A DNA stretch of 64,000 nt from Acidobacteriota bacterium (GCA_029781855.1 JAKOVX010000003.1:62001-126000), one strand, 5' to 3'. Shown: positions 27,401 to 36,575, numbered from the stretch's first letter. Program-made: numbers and translations. Notes: generated from the letters alone by a model not told the origin.

Positions 27401-27610
27401 ACCCCAAAGCCGCAGGTCGTCGGCGGACAGGACCTTTGAGGCCTTTGGCACGGCCTCAACAAATTCACGGCTGACGCGCAAGCTCACGCCGGCGAGTGCC
27501 GCACTTATCTCAAGAGCGGCACGTTTCTTTTCAGCCGGCAACTGCCCAAGTCGACGGGCAAGACCTGTGATCGTAGGTTTTTTTGGTATCGGTGCGTCGC
27601 TTTCCGCCAT
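24473..27610 (-). CDS. Large VWA-domain protein, NorD/CbbO-like
   Basis: 1045 residues, cytoplasmic. The N-terminal half (about 1-330) is an alpha-helical repeat region ([18 protein letters not shown].., [15 protein letters not shown]). A middle domain (about 390-640) resembles the NorD/CbbO core, followed by an acidic linker (about 640-720). The C-terminal von Willebrand A domain (about 845-1045) has a complete metal site: DQSSS at 853-857, Thr941 in NNTRLGAA and Asp969 in LTDGRP. In NorD and CbbO such proteins work with a MoxR-type AAA+ ATPase (NorQ/CbbQ) to activate a metalloenzyme. No such ATPase, nitric-oxide reductase or Rubisco gene is in the window. It lies 14 bases after the FHA gene, in one transcription unit. 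Confidence 0.85.
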   Translation of the reverse strand: MAESDAPIPKKPTITGLARRLGQLPAEKKRAALEISAALAGVSLRVSREFVEAVPKASKVLSADDLRLWGEMGRRLAMGSADAGADFFALGVADLKKVPEAARPALFQVCTRQLVLSSSTALETFRLIPELAVQIGDDQLLTEILSLAVDVAQRSAKHSSDFLRATPEVAKAISRFQDKSPEVASAVLSLASHFADRTGGMTADLWLNLPDNLKKLAAPEAVQLMERSNAFLEFGGSVTLHFVSAGSIVLSFAPDTFDEWNNVVRIIAGHGNAVLISFLRATSKFYGQSVRKKSKGTNKEIGHVLQLIGRIAKTDAESALAAFRSSSEALRKVSVAQFEQWVETGIRERESASSKSRRSYFALETRESNERLQETRVGLPLERVQPVLRMYIEALTGSEIEVAPMSSVTQETRIGDGKTIYLPSTVAEFDDDDMDFRLFKVLAAHGAGQIEFGTFNKDTKGLKAAFSELSDLYSATADQIDAFSLAGYIEDVQTGEKARPDEQQREDDKKKVKNLPKNSDYRAILNVFPEPRLARKIFSTMENARIDNRLRHTYRGLRKDLDLMQSQLGKNRPYIFDVPMHQVPFELLFQITLCGGATDDAKRFYGQIVSEIETVVEKYLQFIREDTRKNGDVVLPTVADSLMATSRVYDLFQNITPEQTQEAETENTDDKSEFAYDDKDAAESVTEDQVKRERQKNAQDISDLFNAWNSLDDEGEPDDLQGSEAWSQSEVPEQPLEPGDEAFAYDEWDRELNDYRVGWSRVIEKKVKQGDRNFVELTRSRYRGVISSIRHQFQLMKPENLTRINRELDGEDYDLNALVDFVVDRRADGLQSENIYTKKLRRQRDVAVSILLDQSSSTARTITRNPLQPYTHPGRRIIEIEKEGLVLMSEALEAVGDIYSIYGFTSEGRRNVKFYVVKDFAEKYSEVIEKRIGGITFQNNTRLGAAIRHAAAKLLKQEARTKLLIILTDGRPYDHDYGDARYAREDVREALTEAKTMGITPFCITVDRESEAELKDLYGNVGYTIIDDVLSLPERMPNIYRRLTS

Positions 27611-27624
27611 CTGTAGATCTTATT

Positions 27625-29124
27625 CTACATCTTGGGCGGCACGCCGTCCGAATATATGAAGACATGAAAACACGCATTGACCCCATATTCGATCAAGGCA
27701 TCGAGCTTGTTTGCATCTTCCATCTCAGCGAGTTTGGCCATGACGAAGTTTTGTTCTTCGGCCGTCATGTGTTTGCGAGCTAGATCAAATGCGCACCCTG
27801 ACGTGTGAGGGGGCAATGCGCCTTCGCCGCGGACCTTAAACGAATTGGGGTTATTGGCATTCAGTCCGATCTGATAGTCCATCGAGCGGGTGAGCGAAGT
27901 TACCCGCAGAGGCCGGCCAAATTTGCCGAAATATGCAGCCGCCAGTTCTTGCAGGATGGGCTTTGCCCGCGGATTGAACATTCGAAGTAGTCGTATTCGG
28001 ATCTGCTTGCGGTCAGCAGGGTTATTGAGGTCATATTTCTGGCCCGCAAAATCAGCTGCCAATTTCGCCAGCGTTTGATACTTGGGTGTACCGGGGGATA
28101 TCTCAGCGGAACCTCCGTCAAAGCTAAATGACGAAAACGGCCCGTCACTGGCGCTGCCGCCGACGTCGAGATAGAAATCCTGCGTCGCCATCGGCATTTC
28201 AATGAGCTCTTTATCGAGCCGCTTTTCCGCGAGGTCGGCAAAATCCATCGGCTGCTTGTAGCCGGTTGACTTCATTTCTCTTAGCTTTGCTTTCTGTTTG
28301 ATGACACCATCACCAAATAGTTCTTTTGGTGGGTTCAGGCCGGCAGGCCGAATGCCGGTCTCTGCATTGCGCGGTTCAAGAGCTTTCTTTTGGCGGTCCG
28401 CAAGAAATGCTGCAGTGACATTGAGATCTGCATCTTCCTTATCGGCCGTCGCCACCGCAACATCAGAAACCGCAGTCGCATCGATCTCCTTTTCCTCGGT
28501 CTCCCACGACGCGATCAGGTCGTCGAGGTCGTCCTCGTCTTCGCCGCCAAGTGGGTCGATCACGCGCCTTGGGATCAAGCCGGAACTCAAAACGGGCGTT
28601 GGTCGGCCCGTCGAAGAATTTGACGGGCCCGAATCGCTTCGTGAAATGAGCAAGAGCGCGATCAACGCACCGAAAACTATAACGAAAGTCATAACACCGG
28701 CAGCGATCAAAAGCGTCTGCATCCCGCCGGAAGCCTGCGCCTGTACGGGTGCCGCGGTAGGCCCCTGAGCCGGGACAAAGACCTGCGGCGCGGCGGTTTC
28801 TTGGGGTGCACCCTGGACAACCCGATCGTCCGGCATTTCGATTCGGATCCTGGTATTACTGCCGATCTTGACTACGTCGCCATTTTTCAAAACACGAGGT
28901 CTGGAGACCTGTTCGCCGTTGAGGAAAGTACCGTTCAGCGAACCTTCGTCGACGATCAATATCTCGCCCTCATCTCGAAAGAAAGTTGTATTCTTTCGAG
29001 AGAGGCCGGAATCGTTGAGAGCGATGTCCGATAGTTCGGTCCGCCCGATCGTCAGCTCATCTTGGAGCGTTTCAGATCTAGTTCCATCCGGACTTTCTAT
29101 GTGTAGAATGACTTTCTTCATCAA
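27625..29124 (-). CDS. FHA-domain membrane protein with M15-like C-terminal domain (DUF5715-like)
   Basis: 499 residues. A cytoplasmic FHA domain (about 20-95) has the phosphothreonine-binding GR (27-28), SRK (42-44) and NGT (64-66) signatures. A proline-rich linker leads to one membrane helix (136-161). The outer part has a variable region and a C-terminal domain (about 385-499) shaped like M15 D-Ala-D-Ala peptidases: LTRSMDYQ, then His440-x6-Asp447 (HTSGCAFD) and His487. These three match the zinc ligands of VanX/VanY, but the catalytic Glu expected three residues before the last His is Ala484. It would link cytosolic phospho-signals to the cell wall. Four-base overlap with the upstream zinc-ribbon gene. 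Confidence 0.8.
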   Translation of the reverse strand: MMKKVILHIESPDGTRSETLQDELTIGRTELSDIALNDSGLSRKNTTFFRDEGEILIVDEGSLNGTFLNGEQVSRPRVLKNGDVVKIGSNTRIRIEMPDDRVVQGAPQETAAPQVFVPAQGPTAAPVQAQASGGMQTLLIAAGVMTFVIVFGALIALLLISRSDSGPSNSSTGRPTPVLSSGLIPRRVIDPLGGEDEDDLDDLIASWETEEKEIDATAVSDVAVATADKEDADLNVTAAFLADRQKKALEPRNAETGIRPAGLNPPKELFGDGVIKQKAKLREMKSTGYKQPMDFADLAEKRLDKELIEMPMATQDFYLDVGGSASDGPFSSFSFDGGSAEISPGTPKYQTLAKLAADFAGQKYDLNNPADRKQIRIRLLRMFNPRAKPILQELAAAYFGKFGRPLRVTSLTRSMDYQIGLNANNPNSFKVRGEGALPPHTSGCAFDLARKHMTAEEQNFVMAKLAEMEDANKLDALIEYGVNACFHVFIYSDGVPPKM

Positions 29125-29348
29125 TGGTGATGATCCGCGTCCGCTACCTCTTTAAGCTTTGAAATATCGAGCAGGCGAGCGAACTCGTCGAAGTGGAACA
29201 TCGTCTCGTCCTTGCAGTGATCGCAAAAGAAAGTGACGTCCTCGCCGAGGTACATATCCTTCAGATGATATGCGATAAAGCAGCCGTAACAGCGTTGAAT
29301 GCGCTTGCCGAATTCCAAAATTACATCTTCGTTCTGTTCAGTTTCCAT
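29121..29348 (-). CDS. Small CxxC zinc-ribbon-like protein
   Basis: 75 residues with two cysteine knuckles (CYGC at about 20-23 and CDHC at about 42-45), an acidic middle and an HHH tail. No family recognised; the spacing suggests a zinc ribbon or rubredoxin-like knuckle. TTG 29354 would add two residues, but ATG 29348 is preferred. Its stop overlaps the start of the FHA gene by four bases (ATGA), so it is the first gene of that cassette. It could be an adaptor or zinc-dependent regulator of the FHA/VWA proteins; this is inference from coupling. Confidence 0.7.
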   Translation of the reverse strand: METEQNEDVILEFGKRIQRCYGCFIAYHLKDMYLGEDVTFFCDHCKDETMFHFDEFARLLDISKLKEVADADHHH

Positions 29349-29431
29349 GATCAAGAACCAAATTCTAGCATATGCGTTCGATGTGAATGGCTTGCAAATC
29401 GTTTGAAGATATGTTTTCTATATTGTCATAC

Positions 29432-29500
29432 ATGATTGTTGCAGTTCTGCATTTTCATCACCTCCACCATCACGTGCACTCACATTCGCGCGTGAACTGA
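29432..29500 (+). CDS. hisL: Histidine operon leader peptide
   Basis: A 22-codon open frame, MIVAVLHFHHLHHHVHSHSRVN, with eight histidine codons clustered between codons 7 and 18. It ends 95 bases before the hisG ATG. This is the hallmark of transcription attenuation: when charged His-tRNA is scarce the ribosome stalls on the His codons and prevents a downstream terminator from forming. It lies alone in the 247-base gap before hisG. The ribosome site upstream (around 29415-29428) is not clear, which lowers certainty about translation but not about the codon bias. Confidence 0.88.
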   Translation: MIVAVLHFHHLHHHVHSHSRVN

Positions 29501-29541
29501 ATCTCGTTTTTCTAACAACACGAAACTAAGTCTTCAGTCAC

Positions 29542-29588
29542 CGACGCGAACCCTTACCGGTATCGAACGGTGTCGCAGTGTCGATTTT
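29542..29588 (+). terminator. Candidate his attenuator terminator
   Basis: Directly before hisG: CGAC (29542-29545) pairs with GTCG (29580-29583), GCGA (29546-29549) with TCGC (29573-29576) across a three-base bulge, and ACCG (29556-29559) with CGGT (29568-29571). ATTTTG follows at once. It is a plausible intrinsic terminator ending eight bases before ATG 29596. A second hairpin, CACGTG (29471-29476) with CGCGTG (29489-29494), lies over the His codons of the leader. Mutually exclusive folding was not computed. Confidence 0.45.
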
Positions 29589-29595
29589 GACGAAT

Positions 29596-30450
29596 ATGAA
29601 ATTAAAGATAGCACTTCAAAAAAATGGGAGATTGGCCGACGGGTCGACCGACCTGCTTCGAAAATGTGGGATCCGCTTTTCGAACGGTTACGGAAAATTG
29701 CGGGCCGAGGCGGCCGACTTTCCACTGGAGATCTTTTTTCTCCGGGACGATGATATTCCCGATTACGTTGCCGACGGCGTTGCGGATATCGGCGTGATCG
29801 GCGAAAACGTGCTCGCCGAGGATCCAAAGCCCGTTGATGCGTTCGAAAAGCTCGGATTCGGCCGATGCCGTCTTTCACTCGCTGTACCGAAAGCGCAGCC
29901 GTACGAAGACATATCGGACATCGCCGGACGAAGAATAGCGACAAGTTATCCGAATATACTCCGAACGTTTCTCAAGGAACGAAATGTCGATGCGGATATC
30001 CATGAAATCAGCGGGTCGGTCGAAATAGCTCCCTCAATTGGGCTCGCGGATGCGGTCTGCGACCTCGTCAGCTCGGGGAGTACGCTTTTTTCAAACGGCC
30101 TTCGTGAGGTAGAGACAGTTCTGCAGTCGGAGGCGGTGATGGTCGCTCGTCGAGATCTCGGCGATGAGCAGAGAGCGATTCTGGAAAAGCTACTATTTCG
30201 GGTACGAAGCGTCAAAGCTGCTGCTCAGAACAAATACATCTTGCTAAACGCGCCCGAGGCGAAAGTCGACGAGATCAGACGGCTTTTGCCGGGAATGCGA
30301 AGCCCATCGATGGTTCCACTCGCCGAACCCGGATGGGTGTCGCTTCATTCGGTCGTCGATGAGGCGGACTTTTGGGATGTCGTTGACTCGTTAAAGCGGG
30401 CCGGTGCCGAGGGCATATTGGTTCTATCGATCGATCAGATGATCAGGTGA
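29596..30450 (+). CDS. hisG: ATP phosphoribosyltransferase, long form
   Basis: 284 residues, the length of long-form HisG, which includes the C-terminal ACT-like regulatory domain (about 205-284) and does not need HisZ. It joins ATP and PRPP in the first step of histidine synthesis and is normally feedback-inhibited by histidine. Visible: KIALQKNGRL, GVADIGVIGENVL, ATSYPNI, SGSVEIAPSIGLADAVCDLVSSG (PRPP-binding) and the HisG_C stretch AAAQNKYILLNAPEAKVDEI. GTG 29578 opens the frame further but falls inside the putative attenuator stem, so ATG 29596 was chosen. Confidence 0.95.
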   Translation: MKLKIALQKNGRLADGSTDLLRKCGIRFSNGYGKLRAEAADFPLEIFFLRDDDIPDYVADGVADIGVIGENVLAEDPKPVDAFEKLGFGRCRLSLAVPKAQPYEDISDIAGRRIATSYPNILRTFLKERNVDADIHEISGSVEIAPSIGLADAVCDLVSSGSTLFSNGLREVETVLQSEAVMVARRDLGDEQRAILEKLLFRVRSVKAAAQNKYILLNAPEAKVDEIRRLLPGMRSPSMVPLAEPGWVSLHSVVDEADFWDVVDSLKRAGAEGILVLSIDQMIR

Positions 30451-30454
30451 ATAA

Positions 30455-31753
30455 ATGAAGATCATAAAACATCCATCAAAGGAAATGTGGAGCGACCTGA
30501 CCAGAAGGCCAGCGCTTGATACTCGATTTCTTGAACGAACTGTTGCCAATATCCTGCAAGACGTACGTGTTAACGGCGATGCGGCGCTTCGACATTGCGC
30601 GAAACAATTTGACGGGGTCGAGCTTGATCAGTTCGAAGTATTCGAAGATGAGTTTCTCAACGCTGAGACTCTCGTTCCGGACGAACTCAAGGATGCGATC
30701 GCGATCGCTAAATCGAACATCGAAAAATTTCACGCGGTCGCCGAACCCGTGGAGAAGATCATCGAGACCGTCGCCGGCGTGCATTGTTGGCGAAAGGCCG
30801 TGCCGATCGACCGCGTAGGCCTTTACATACCGGCAGGCAGTGCTCCCTTATTTTCTACGGTTCTGATGCTTGTCGTGCCGGCGAAAATGGCCGGTTGCCG
30901 CGAGATCGTGTTAACATCGCCGCCGGATCCGAATGGAGCGATCGACCCTGTGACGCTGTATACGGCACGATTGTGCGGCGCGACCCGGGTTTTCAAGATC
31001 GGCGGAGCACAGGCGATCGGCGCTCTCGCATTTGGCACTGAAACGGTGCCGCAAGTGTATAAGATCTTTGGGCCGGGCAATCAGTTTGTTACCGAGGCGA
31101 AACTTCAGGTTCTGCGATCCGGCGTTGCTATCGACATGCCTGCCGGGCCTTCGGAGGTTGCGATCCTAGCCGACGAAACGTGCGTGCCGTCATTCGTCGC
31201 TGCCGATCTCCTGTCACAGGCCGAGCACGGTCCTGACAGCCAGGTAATGTTAGTTTCGAACTCGCGGACGGTGATAGACGCAACGCTTGCAGAGGTCGAT
31301 CGACAGATCGAAAACTTGCCGCGTCGGTCGATCGCGTTGGCATCGCTTGAAAATTCGACCGCGATCCTTGTTTCCAGCGTCGCCGAAGGCGTGGATTTTC
31401 TCAACGAATATGCTGCTGAACACCTGATCATTGCCACGGCCGATGCCGAAAACATCGCCGAGGCCATCGTAAATGCAGGTTCGGTCTTTCTTGGCAATTT
31501 TTCGTGTGAGAGCGCGGGTGACTATGCCTCGGGGACGAATCACACCCTTCCGACCGGCGGGGCTGCCAGGGCTTACAGTGGAGTTTCGATTGCGAGCTTT
31601 CAAAAAATGATCACTTTTCAGCGTTTGACTGCCGAAGGTATTCGAAATCTTGGGCCATCGGTTGAAACGATGGCGGCGGCTGAGGGGCTCGAAGCACACA
31701 GAAATGCAGTTGCGATCCGGCGGGAATGGGCGGGAGACCGAGATGACATTTGA
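30455..31753 (+). CDS. hisD: Histidinol dehydrogenase
   Basis: 432 residues, normal length. It oxidises histidinol twice with NAD to give histidine, the last two steps of the pathway. The catalytic Glu-His pair is in NEYAAEHLI. Zinc ligands are visible as QAEHGPDSQ (Gln and His), GDYASGTNH (Asp) and GLEAHRNAV (His). The FGPGNQFVTEAK and AGPSEVAILAD motifs are intact. It starts four bases after the hisG stop and overlaps hisC by 11 bases. Confidence 0.96.
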   Translation: MKIIKHPSKEMWSDLTRRPALDTRFLERTVANILQDVRVNGDAALRHCAKQFDGVELDQFEVFEDEFLNAETLVPDELKDAIAIAKSNIEKFHAVAEPVEKIIETVAGVHCWRKAVPIDRVGLYIPAGSAPLFSTVLMLVVPAKMAGCREIVLTSPPDPNGAIDPVTLYTARLCGATRVFKIGGAQAIGALAFGTETVPQVYKIFGPGNQFVTEAKLQVLRSGVAIDMPAGPSEVAILADETCVPSFVAADLLSQAEHGPDSQVMLVSNSRTVIDATLAEVDRQIENLPRRSIALASLENSTAILVSSVAEGVDFLNEYAAEHLIIATADAENIAEAIVNAGSVFLGNFSCESAGDYASGTNHTLPTGGAARAYSGVSIASFQKMITFQRLTAEGIRNLGPSVETMAAAEGLEAHRNAVAIRREWAGDRDDI

Positions 31754-32795
31754 ATTGGAACGCCTTGTGCGCAAGAACATTCGGTCTCTGAAGCCATACT
31801 CATCGGCACGTGCGGAATTTGAGGGATTGGCGGAGGTGTTTCTGGACGCAAACGAGAATTCGTTCGGTTCGCCGGCCGGTGGCGGATACAATCGTTATCC
31901 GGATCCGCTGCAGAAAGAGCTCAAAGCACGGATCGCGGAGATCAAGAAGCTTGACACCTCGCAAATCTTCGTTGGGAACGGGAGCGACGAAGCCATCGAT
32001 CTTCTGTTCCGTATTTTTTGCGTGCCGGGCAAGGACGAGGTAATAACGTGTCCGCCGACCTACGGCATGTACAGGGTCTCGGCGGAAATCAATGATGTTT
32101 CGGTGAGAGAGGTCCCGCTGACCAAGCAGTTTGGATTAGATATTGAGGCAATAAGGTCGGCAATAACCGAAAGGTCGAAGCTGCTTTTTATATGTTCGCC
32201 GAATAATCCAACGGGAAATCTAATGGAACGCGAGGCGATCATCGAACTGTCCAGGCTTTTTGAGGGCGTCGTCGTCGTTGACGAGGCATATATCGACTTT
32301 GCCGCACAGCAGTCTATCTCGACAGAGCTTGAACAACTCCCCAATCTCGTTGTGTTACAAACTTTTTCCAAGGCTTGGGGGATGGCGAGTTTGAGGGTCG
32401 GTTTGGCATTCGCCAGATCGGAAATAGTACAACTGTTCAATCGGATCAAGCCGCCCTATAACGTCAGCGGGATCGCGCAAACGGCGATCATTGACGCGAT
32501 GCGTGAGTCTGATTCCGTTGATCGATGGGTAGGCGAGATTGTTGGCCAGCGTAAGCGACTGGCTCGCGAATTAGCTACCTTTCGATTCGTTGAGGAAGTC
32601 TATCCTTCAGACGCAAATTTTCTACTCGTTCGGGTGATGAACGCGAGATCAGTTTATCGTCACCTCGTAGGTGAAAATATTGTTGTGCGAGACCGAAGCA
32701 CGGTTCTTTTATGCGACAACTGTCTGAGAATTACAGTAGGGACACCGTCAGAAAACGATCGACTGATCGAAACTTTATCTCGTTTCGAACTGTAG
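31743..32795 (+). CDS. hisC: Histidinol-phosphate aminotransferase
   Basis: 350 residues, a class I/II PLP aminotransferase making histidinol phosphate. Visible: [11 protein letters not shown] near the start, [31 protein letters not shown], and the PLP lysine in [15 protein letters not shown]. The open frame runs further upstream within hisD; ATG 31743 gives the family start ([19 protein letters not shown]) and an 11-base overlap with hisD, suggesting translational coupling. Confidence 0.95.
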   Translation: MTFELERLVRKNIRSLKPYSSARAEFEGLAEVFLDANENSFGSPAGGGYNRYPDPLQKELKARIAEIKKLDTSQIFVGNGSDEAIDLLFRIFCVPGKDEVITCPPTYGMYRVSAEINDVSVREVPLTKQFGLDIEAIRSAITERSKLLFICSPNNPTGNLMEREAIIELSRLFEGVVVVDEAYIDFAAQQSISTELEQLPNLVVLQTFSKAWGMASLRVGLAFARSEIVQLFNRIKPPYNVSGIAQTAIIDAMRESDSVDRWVGEIVGQRKRLARELATFRFVEEVYPSDANFLLVRVMNARSVYRHLVGENIVVRDRSTVLLCDNCLRITVGTPSENDRLIETLSRFEL

Positions 32796-32824
32796 CGTTT
32801 GATTGTTTGTTGGAGTATCCGAAT

Positions 32825-33928
32825 ATGAAAAAAGTGCTCTTTATCGACCGTGACGGCACGATTATCCGCGAACCTGATGATTTTCAGGTCGACCTATTGG
32901 AAAAGCTTCGTTTTTTGCCGGGAGCGATCACTAATTTAGCCAGGATCGCCCGCGAAACCGATTTCTTGCTTGTAATGGTAACGAATCAAGATGGCCTTGG
33001 GACCGATACGTTCCCGGAATCGGCGTTCTACACGGCCCAAAATTTTGTACTGCAGACTCTTGCGGACGAAGGTGTCAATTTTGCCGACGTTTTTGTCGAC
33101 CGAACGCTCCCACACGAGAATGCTCCAACGCGTAAGCCCGGTACTGCCATGTTGACTCGATATTTGAGCGGCGAATACGACCTTGCGAACTCGTATGTCA
33201 TCGGAGATCGTCCAACTGATATTCAACTCGCGAAGAACCTCGGAACAAAAGCAATATTCTTGAATAATTCAAATTTTCCACTCGAACCAGACGCCGATTC
33301 GGACGTGATCACGGTTGACGGTTGGAGCGAGATCTATGAAACCCTGTGTTCGCAAAGGCGAGTCGTTTCCCATCGCAGAAAGACAAAGGAAACGGACATT
33401 TTGATCGAGATAAACCTGGATGGAACTGGGCGATCGGAGATCTCGACCGGCATTGCGTTTTTCGATCACATGCTCGAACAGATCGCACGTCACGGACTGA
33501 TCGACCTTACGATCGAGGCAAAAGGCGACCTGCATATCGATGAACATCATACTATCGAGGACGTTGGCATAACGCTCGGAGAAGCATTTTCGCTTGCTCT
33601 CTCCGACAAACGCGGAATCGAGCGATACGGTTTCTGTTTGCCGATGGACGATTGCCTGGCACAGGTTGCGATCGATTTTGGTGGAAGGAACTGGATAGTC
33701 TGGGAGGCAGATTTCAAGCGGGAAATGATCGGCGAAATGCCGACCGAGATGTTTTTCCACTTCTTCAAATCGTTTAGCGATAAGGCGTTGTGCAATTTGA
33801 ATATTAAGGCGGAGGGCACGATCGAACATCACAAGATCGAAGCGATATTCAAAGCATTTGCTAAAGCCATTAAAATGGCGGTTCGCCGCGAGGGAACTGA
33901 ACTACCATCGACCAAGGGGGTTTTGTGA
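32825..33928 (+). CDS. hisB: Bifunctional histidinol-phosphatase / imidazoleglycerol-phosphate dehydratase
   Basis: 367 residues, fused as in E. coli. The N-terminal HAD histidinol-phosphate phosphatase (about 1-165) has Asp8/Asp10 in [14 protein letters not shown], and [19 protein letters not shown]. The C-terminal IGP dehydratase (about 180-367) has [13 protein letters not shown], metal-binding [12 protein letters not shown] and [12 protein letters not shown]. In the N-domain the loop that binds zinc through cysteines in E. coli is replaced by [16 protein letters not shown] (about 92-107), with no cysteine. ATG 32825 chosen; the frame extends upstream out of hisC. GTG of hisH overlaps its stop. 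Confidence 0.95.
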   Translation: MKKVLFIDRDGTIIREPDDFQVDLLEKLRFLPGAITNLARIARETDFLLVMVTNQDGLGTDTFPESAFYTAQNFVLQTLADEGVNFADVFVDRTLPHENAPTRKPGTAMLTRYLSGEYDLANSYVIGDRPTDIQLAKNLGTKAIFLNNSNFPLEPDADSDVITVDGWSEIYETLCSQRRVVSHRRKTKETDILIEINLDGTGRSEISTGIAFFDHMLEQIARHGLIDLTIEAKGDLHIDEHHTIEDVGITLGEAFSLALSDKRGIERYGFCLPMDDCLAQVAIDFGGRNWIVWEADFKREMIGEMPTEMFFHFFKSFSDKALCNLNIKAEGTIEHHKIEAIFKAFAKAIKMAVRREGTELPSTKGVL

Positions 33929-34509
33929 AAGTTGCTATCGTAAAATACAACGCCGGCAACATCGTATCGGTTGCGAATGCACTCAAAAGGTTGGGGGTCG
34001 AAGCCATGATCACCGACTCGGCAGATGAATTGTGGTCGGCCGAGAGAATCATATTCCCAGGTGTTGGTGAAGCCTCGACTGCGATGCAGTATCTCAGGGA
34101 ACGCCGCCTCGACCAGTTGATACCGACCCTTGTTCAGCCGGTTTTGGGAATATGCCTCGGTATGCAGCTGATGTGTACATCATCGGACGAAAACGATGCG
34201 CTGTGTCTCGGCATCTTTCCATACCGCGTTCGTCGTTTCGAGTCGGACGAACTTAAGATCCCGCACACGGGATGGAATCGGATCGAAGGGCTTAGATCGC
34301 CGTTGTTCTCGGGCTTGGACGAGGGCGAATATGTTTATTTCGTCCACGGATATTACGTCGAGACCGGCGACGAATCAACTGCCGTAACCACCTATGGCGT
34401 GGAATTCAGCGCCGGGGTTAACCATGGTAATTTTCATGCGGTTCAGTTCCACCCGGAGAAATCTGGTGATGCCGGCACTCGAATACTGGAGAACTTTCTG
34501 AAGTTATGA
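33925..34509 (+). CDS. hisH: Imidazole glycerol phosphate synthase, glutaminase subunit
   Basis: 194 residues, a class I glutamine amidotransferase that feeds ammonia to HisF. The triad is visible: nucleophile Cys in [10 protein letters not shown], His and Glu in [10 protein letters not shown]. The conserved start [10 protein letters not shown] and HTGWN motif fit HisH. It starts with GTG, overlapping the hisB stop by four bases, and its own stop overlaps the hisA start by four (ATGA). Confidence 0.95.
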   Translation: MKVAIVKYNAGNIVSVANALKRLGVEAMITDSADELWSAERIIFPGVGEASTAMQYLRERRLDQLIPTLVQPVLGICLGMQLMCTSSDENDALCLGIFPYRVRRFESDELKIPHTGWNRIEGLRSPLFSGLDEGEYVYFVHGYYVETGDESTAVTTYGVEFSAGVNHGNFHAVQFHPEKSGDAGTRILENFLKL

Positions 34510-35228
34510 TCGAGATAATTCCGGCAATGGACCTGATCGGGGGCAAATGCGTTCGATTGACACAAGGCGATTTCGCGAGCGAAAAGGTGTACTCGGACGA
34601 CCCGCTCGAGGTAGCTAAGCGGTTTGAAGCGGCCGGAATAAGGCGGCTTCATATGGTCGATCTTGACGGCGCTCGAACGGGTTCGCCGGCAAATCTGCAC
34701 GTTTTGAAGCACGTGGCCTCAGGAACGGCACTCTCGATCGATTACGGCGGCGGGCTGAAATCAGAAAACGATGCGAAAGCGGCGTTTGACGCCGGAGCGT
34801 CTATGATCAACGTCGGAAGCCTTGCTGTGCGCGAACCATCCACATTAGCTATTTGGCTCGATAAATTCGGGAACGACCGGATCATCCTCGGAGCCGACGT
34901 TCGAGGCGGAAAGATCGCTATTGACGGTTGGATGACCGATACCGATGTTTCGGTCGTTGAATTTCTTTTGGAAAAGTCTCGTGACGGCGTGATCAACGCA
35001 TTTGTTACGGACGTTACCTCCGATGGAACTATGTCGGGCCCGGCCCTTCAATTATATCGAAGAATCATTTCTGAAGTACCCGGGATATCCCTGATCGCAA
35101 GTGGAGGGGTAAGATCTGTCACTGACATAAATGATCTGGAGAGTCTCGGGTGTGCGGGCGTCATCATTGGCAAGGCACTATACGAAAAGGGTATTCGACT
35201 CGAGGAGTTGGCACGTTATGTTGGCTAA
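34506..35228 (+). CDS. hisA: ProFAR isomerase (phosphoribosylformimino-AICAR-P isomerase)
   Basis: 240 residues, a TIM barrel that isomerises ProFAR to PRFAR. The start [20 protein letters not shown] carries catalytic Asp8; the second catalytic Asp is in [11 protein letters not shown]. Phosphate-binding loops YGGGLKSE and [11 protein letters not shown] are present. It overlaps hisH by four bases and hisF by 11. Confidence 0.95.
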   Translation: MIEIIPAMDLIGGKCVRLTQGDFASEKVYSDDPLEVAKRFEAAGIRRLHMVDLDGARTGSPANLHVLKHVASGTALSIDYGGGLKSENDAKAAFDAGASMINVGSLAVREPSTLAIWLDKFGNDRIILGADVRGGKIAIDGWMTDTDVSVVEFLLEKSRDGVINAFVTDVTSDGTMSGPALQLYRRIISEVPGISLIASGGVRSVTDINDLESLGCAGVIIGKALYEKGIRLEELARYVG

Positions 35229-35973
35229 ACGGATCATTCCATGCCTCGACGTCAAGGACGGTCGCACCGTCAAGGGGACGAATTTTCTGAATCTCCGTGA
35301 TGCAGGTGACCCGGTCGAGTTGGCCAGGAGATACTGCGATCAGGGAGCCGATGAACTCGTATTGCTTGATATTTCCGCGACAAACGAACGTCGTAAGGCC
35401 TTTGCTGGATTGATACGAAGTGTGGCGGCGGAAGTCAGCATTCCATTTACTGTGGGAGGCGGGATCTCTGCCGTCGATGACATAGCGATCTTGCTCGATT
35501 CCGGAGCTGATAAGGTCTCGATCAATACGGCTGCAGTTCGGGATCCGGATCTGATTTCCCAAGCCGCTGCGAATTTTGGTTCGCAATGCATCGTTCTCGC
35601 GATCGACGCACGGCAAACGGAGAAGGGCTGGAAAGTTTCGCTCAATGGCGGTCGAATACCAACCGATATCGACGTCATCGAATGGGCCAGAGACGGCGTT
35701 GAACTCGGAGCAGGTGAAATATTGCTGACATCGATGAACGCTGACGGCACTAAATCCGGCTTTGAGATCGGTTTGACGAGGAAGATCTCAGATTCTGTGC
35801 GGGTGCCTCTGATCGCGTCGGGCGGCGCCGGTAACATGGAGGATTTTGCCTATGTTTTCGAATCAGGCAAAGCGGACGCTGCCCTCGCTGCAAGTGTTTT
35901 TCATTTTGGTGAGATCGCGGTACCGGCTTTGAAGCTTTTCCTTCGGGATCGCGGTATCGAGGTACGAATATGA
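35218..35973 (+). CDS. hisF: Imidazole glycerol phosphate synthase, cyclase subunit
   Basis: 251 residues, a TIM barrel that with HisH makes IGP and AICAR. Catalytic Asp11 is in [18 protein letters not shown] and Asp130 in IVLAIDARQ. Phosphate loops [10 protein letters not shown] and [11 protein letters not shown] are present. ATG 35218 lies inside the 3' end of hisA; the longer open frame into hisA was rejected because HisF proteins start at [11 protein letters not shown]. Confidence 0.95.
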   Translation: MLAKRIIPCLDVKDGRTVKGTNFLNLRDAGDPVELARRYCDQGADELVLLDISATNERRKAFAGLIRSVAAEVSIPFTVGGGISAVDDIAILLDSGADKVSINTAAVRDPDLISQAAANFGSQCIVLAIDARQTEKGWKVSLNGGRIPTDIDVIEWARDGVELGAGEILLTSMNADGTKSGFEIGLTRKISDSVRVPLIASGGAGNMEDFAYVFESGKADAALAASVFHFGEIAVPALKLFLRDRGIEVRI

Positions 35974-36575
35974 TGCTTGATCACGACAAATACGCTGACG
36001 GTTTGATTCCGGCGATCGTTCAGGACGAGCGAACGGGTGCGGTGTTGATGCTCGGTTTTATGAACGAAGAATCGCTTCGAATGACAAAGGAAAGCGGCAA
36101 AGTAACGTTCTATTCACGTTCGCGACAAAAACTGTGGACAAAAGGCGAAACGAGCGGCAACTTCCTCCTTGTCGTATCGATCACGGCGGACTGCGACAAC
36201 GACACCCTTCTTATACAAGCCCATCCGACGGGGCCAGTGTGTCACACCGGGACTGCGACATGTTTTGGGGAACCGGAAACGACCCGACCGTTAACGGGCG
36301 ACCTGATCAACGAACTTGAGACTGTCATCAGCCAGCGAGAGAAGGATCGGGTGGCGGATTCGTATATCGCCGGACTATTCGACAAAGGGATCAACAAGAT
36401 CGCTCAAAAGGTCGGCGAAGAGGCGGTTGAGCTTGTTATTGAGTCTAAAGATCACGATCGCGAGCGGTTTCTTTCGGAGGCCGCCGATCTGCTATTCCAC
36501 TATCTGATCTTGTTGAAGGCAAAGGAAGCGTCATTCAATGATGTGCTTGAAGTCCTGAAAACCCGTCGTCGTTAG
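35970..36575 (+). CDS. hisIE: Bifunctional phosphoribosyl-AMP cyclohydrolase / phosphoribosyl-ATP pyrophosphatase
   Basis: 201 residues. The N-terminal HisI domain (about 1-110) has [16 protein letters not shown], Mg-binding DCDND and zinc cysteines in [10 protein letters not shown]. The C-terminal HisE domain (about 115-201) has [17 protein letters not shown] and the [13 protein letters not shown] helix. It performs steps 2 and 3 of histidine synthesis. The start overlaps the hisF stop (ATGA). This closes the operon: its stop touches the stop of lpxA on the other strand with no spacer, so no room is left for a separate terminator. Confidence 0.95.
   Translation: MMLDHDKYADGLIPAIVQDERTGAVLMLGFMNEESLRMTKESGKVTFYSRSRQKLWTKGETSGNFLLVVSITADCDNDTLLIQAHPTGPVCHTGTATCFGEPETTRPLTGDLINELETVISQREKDRVADSYIAGLFDKGINKIAQKVGEEAVELVIESKDHDRERFLSEAADLLFHYLILLKAKEASFNDVLEVLKTRRR

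Noticed and set aside
24473-27610. True NorD or CbbO assignment
   Set aside because: The VWA end matches the family, but no nor or cbb genes, and no MoxR ATPase, are in view, so only the family-level name is used.
29578-29595. GTG 29578 as hisG start
   Set aside because: It lies in the putative attenuator stem and adds six residues not found at the start of HisG proteins.
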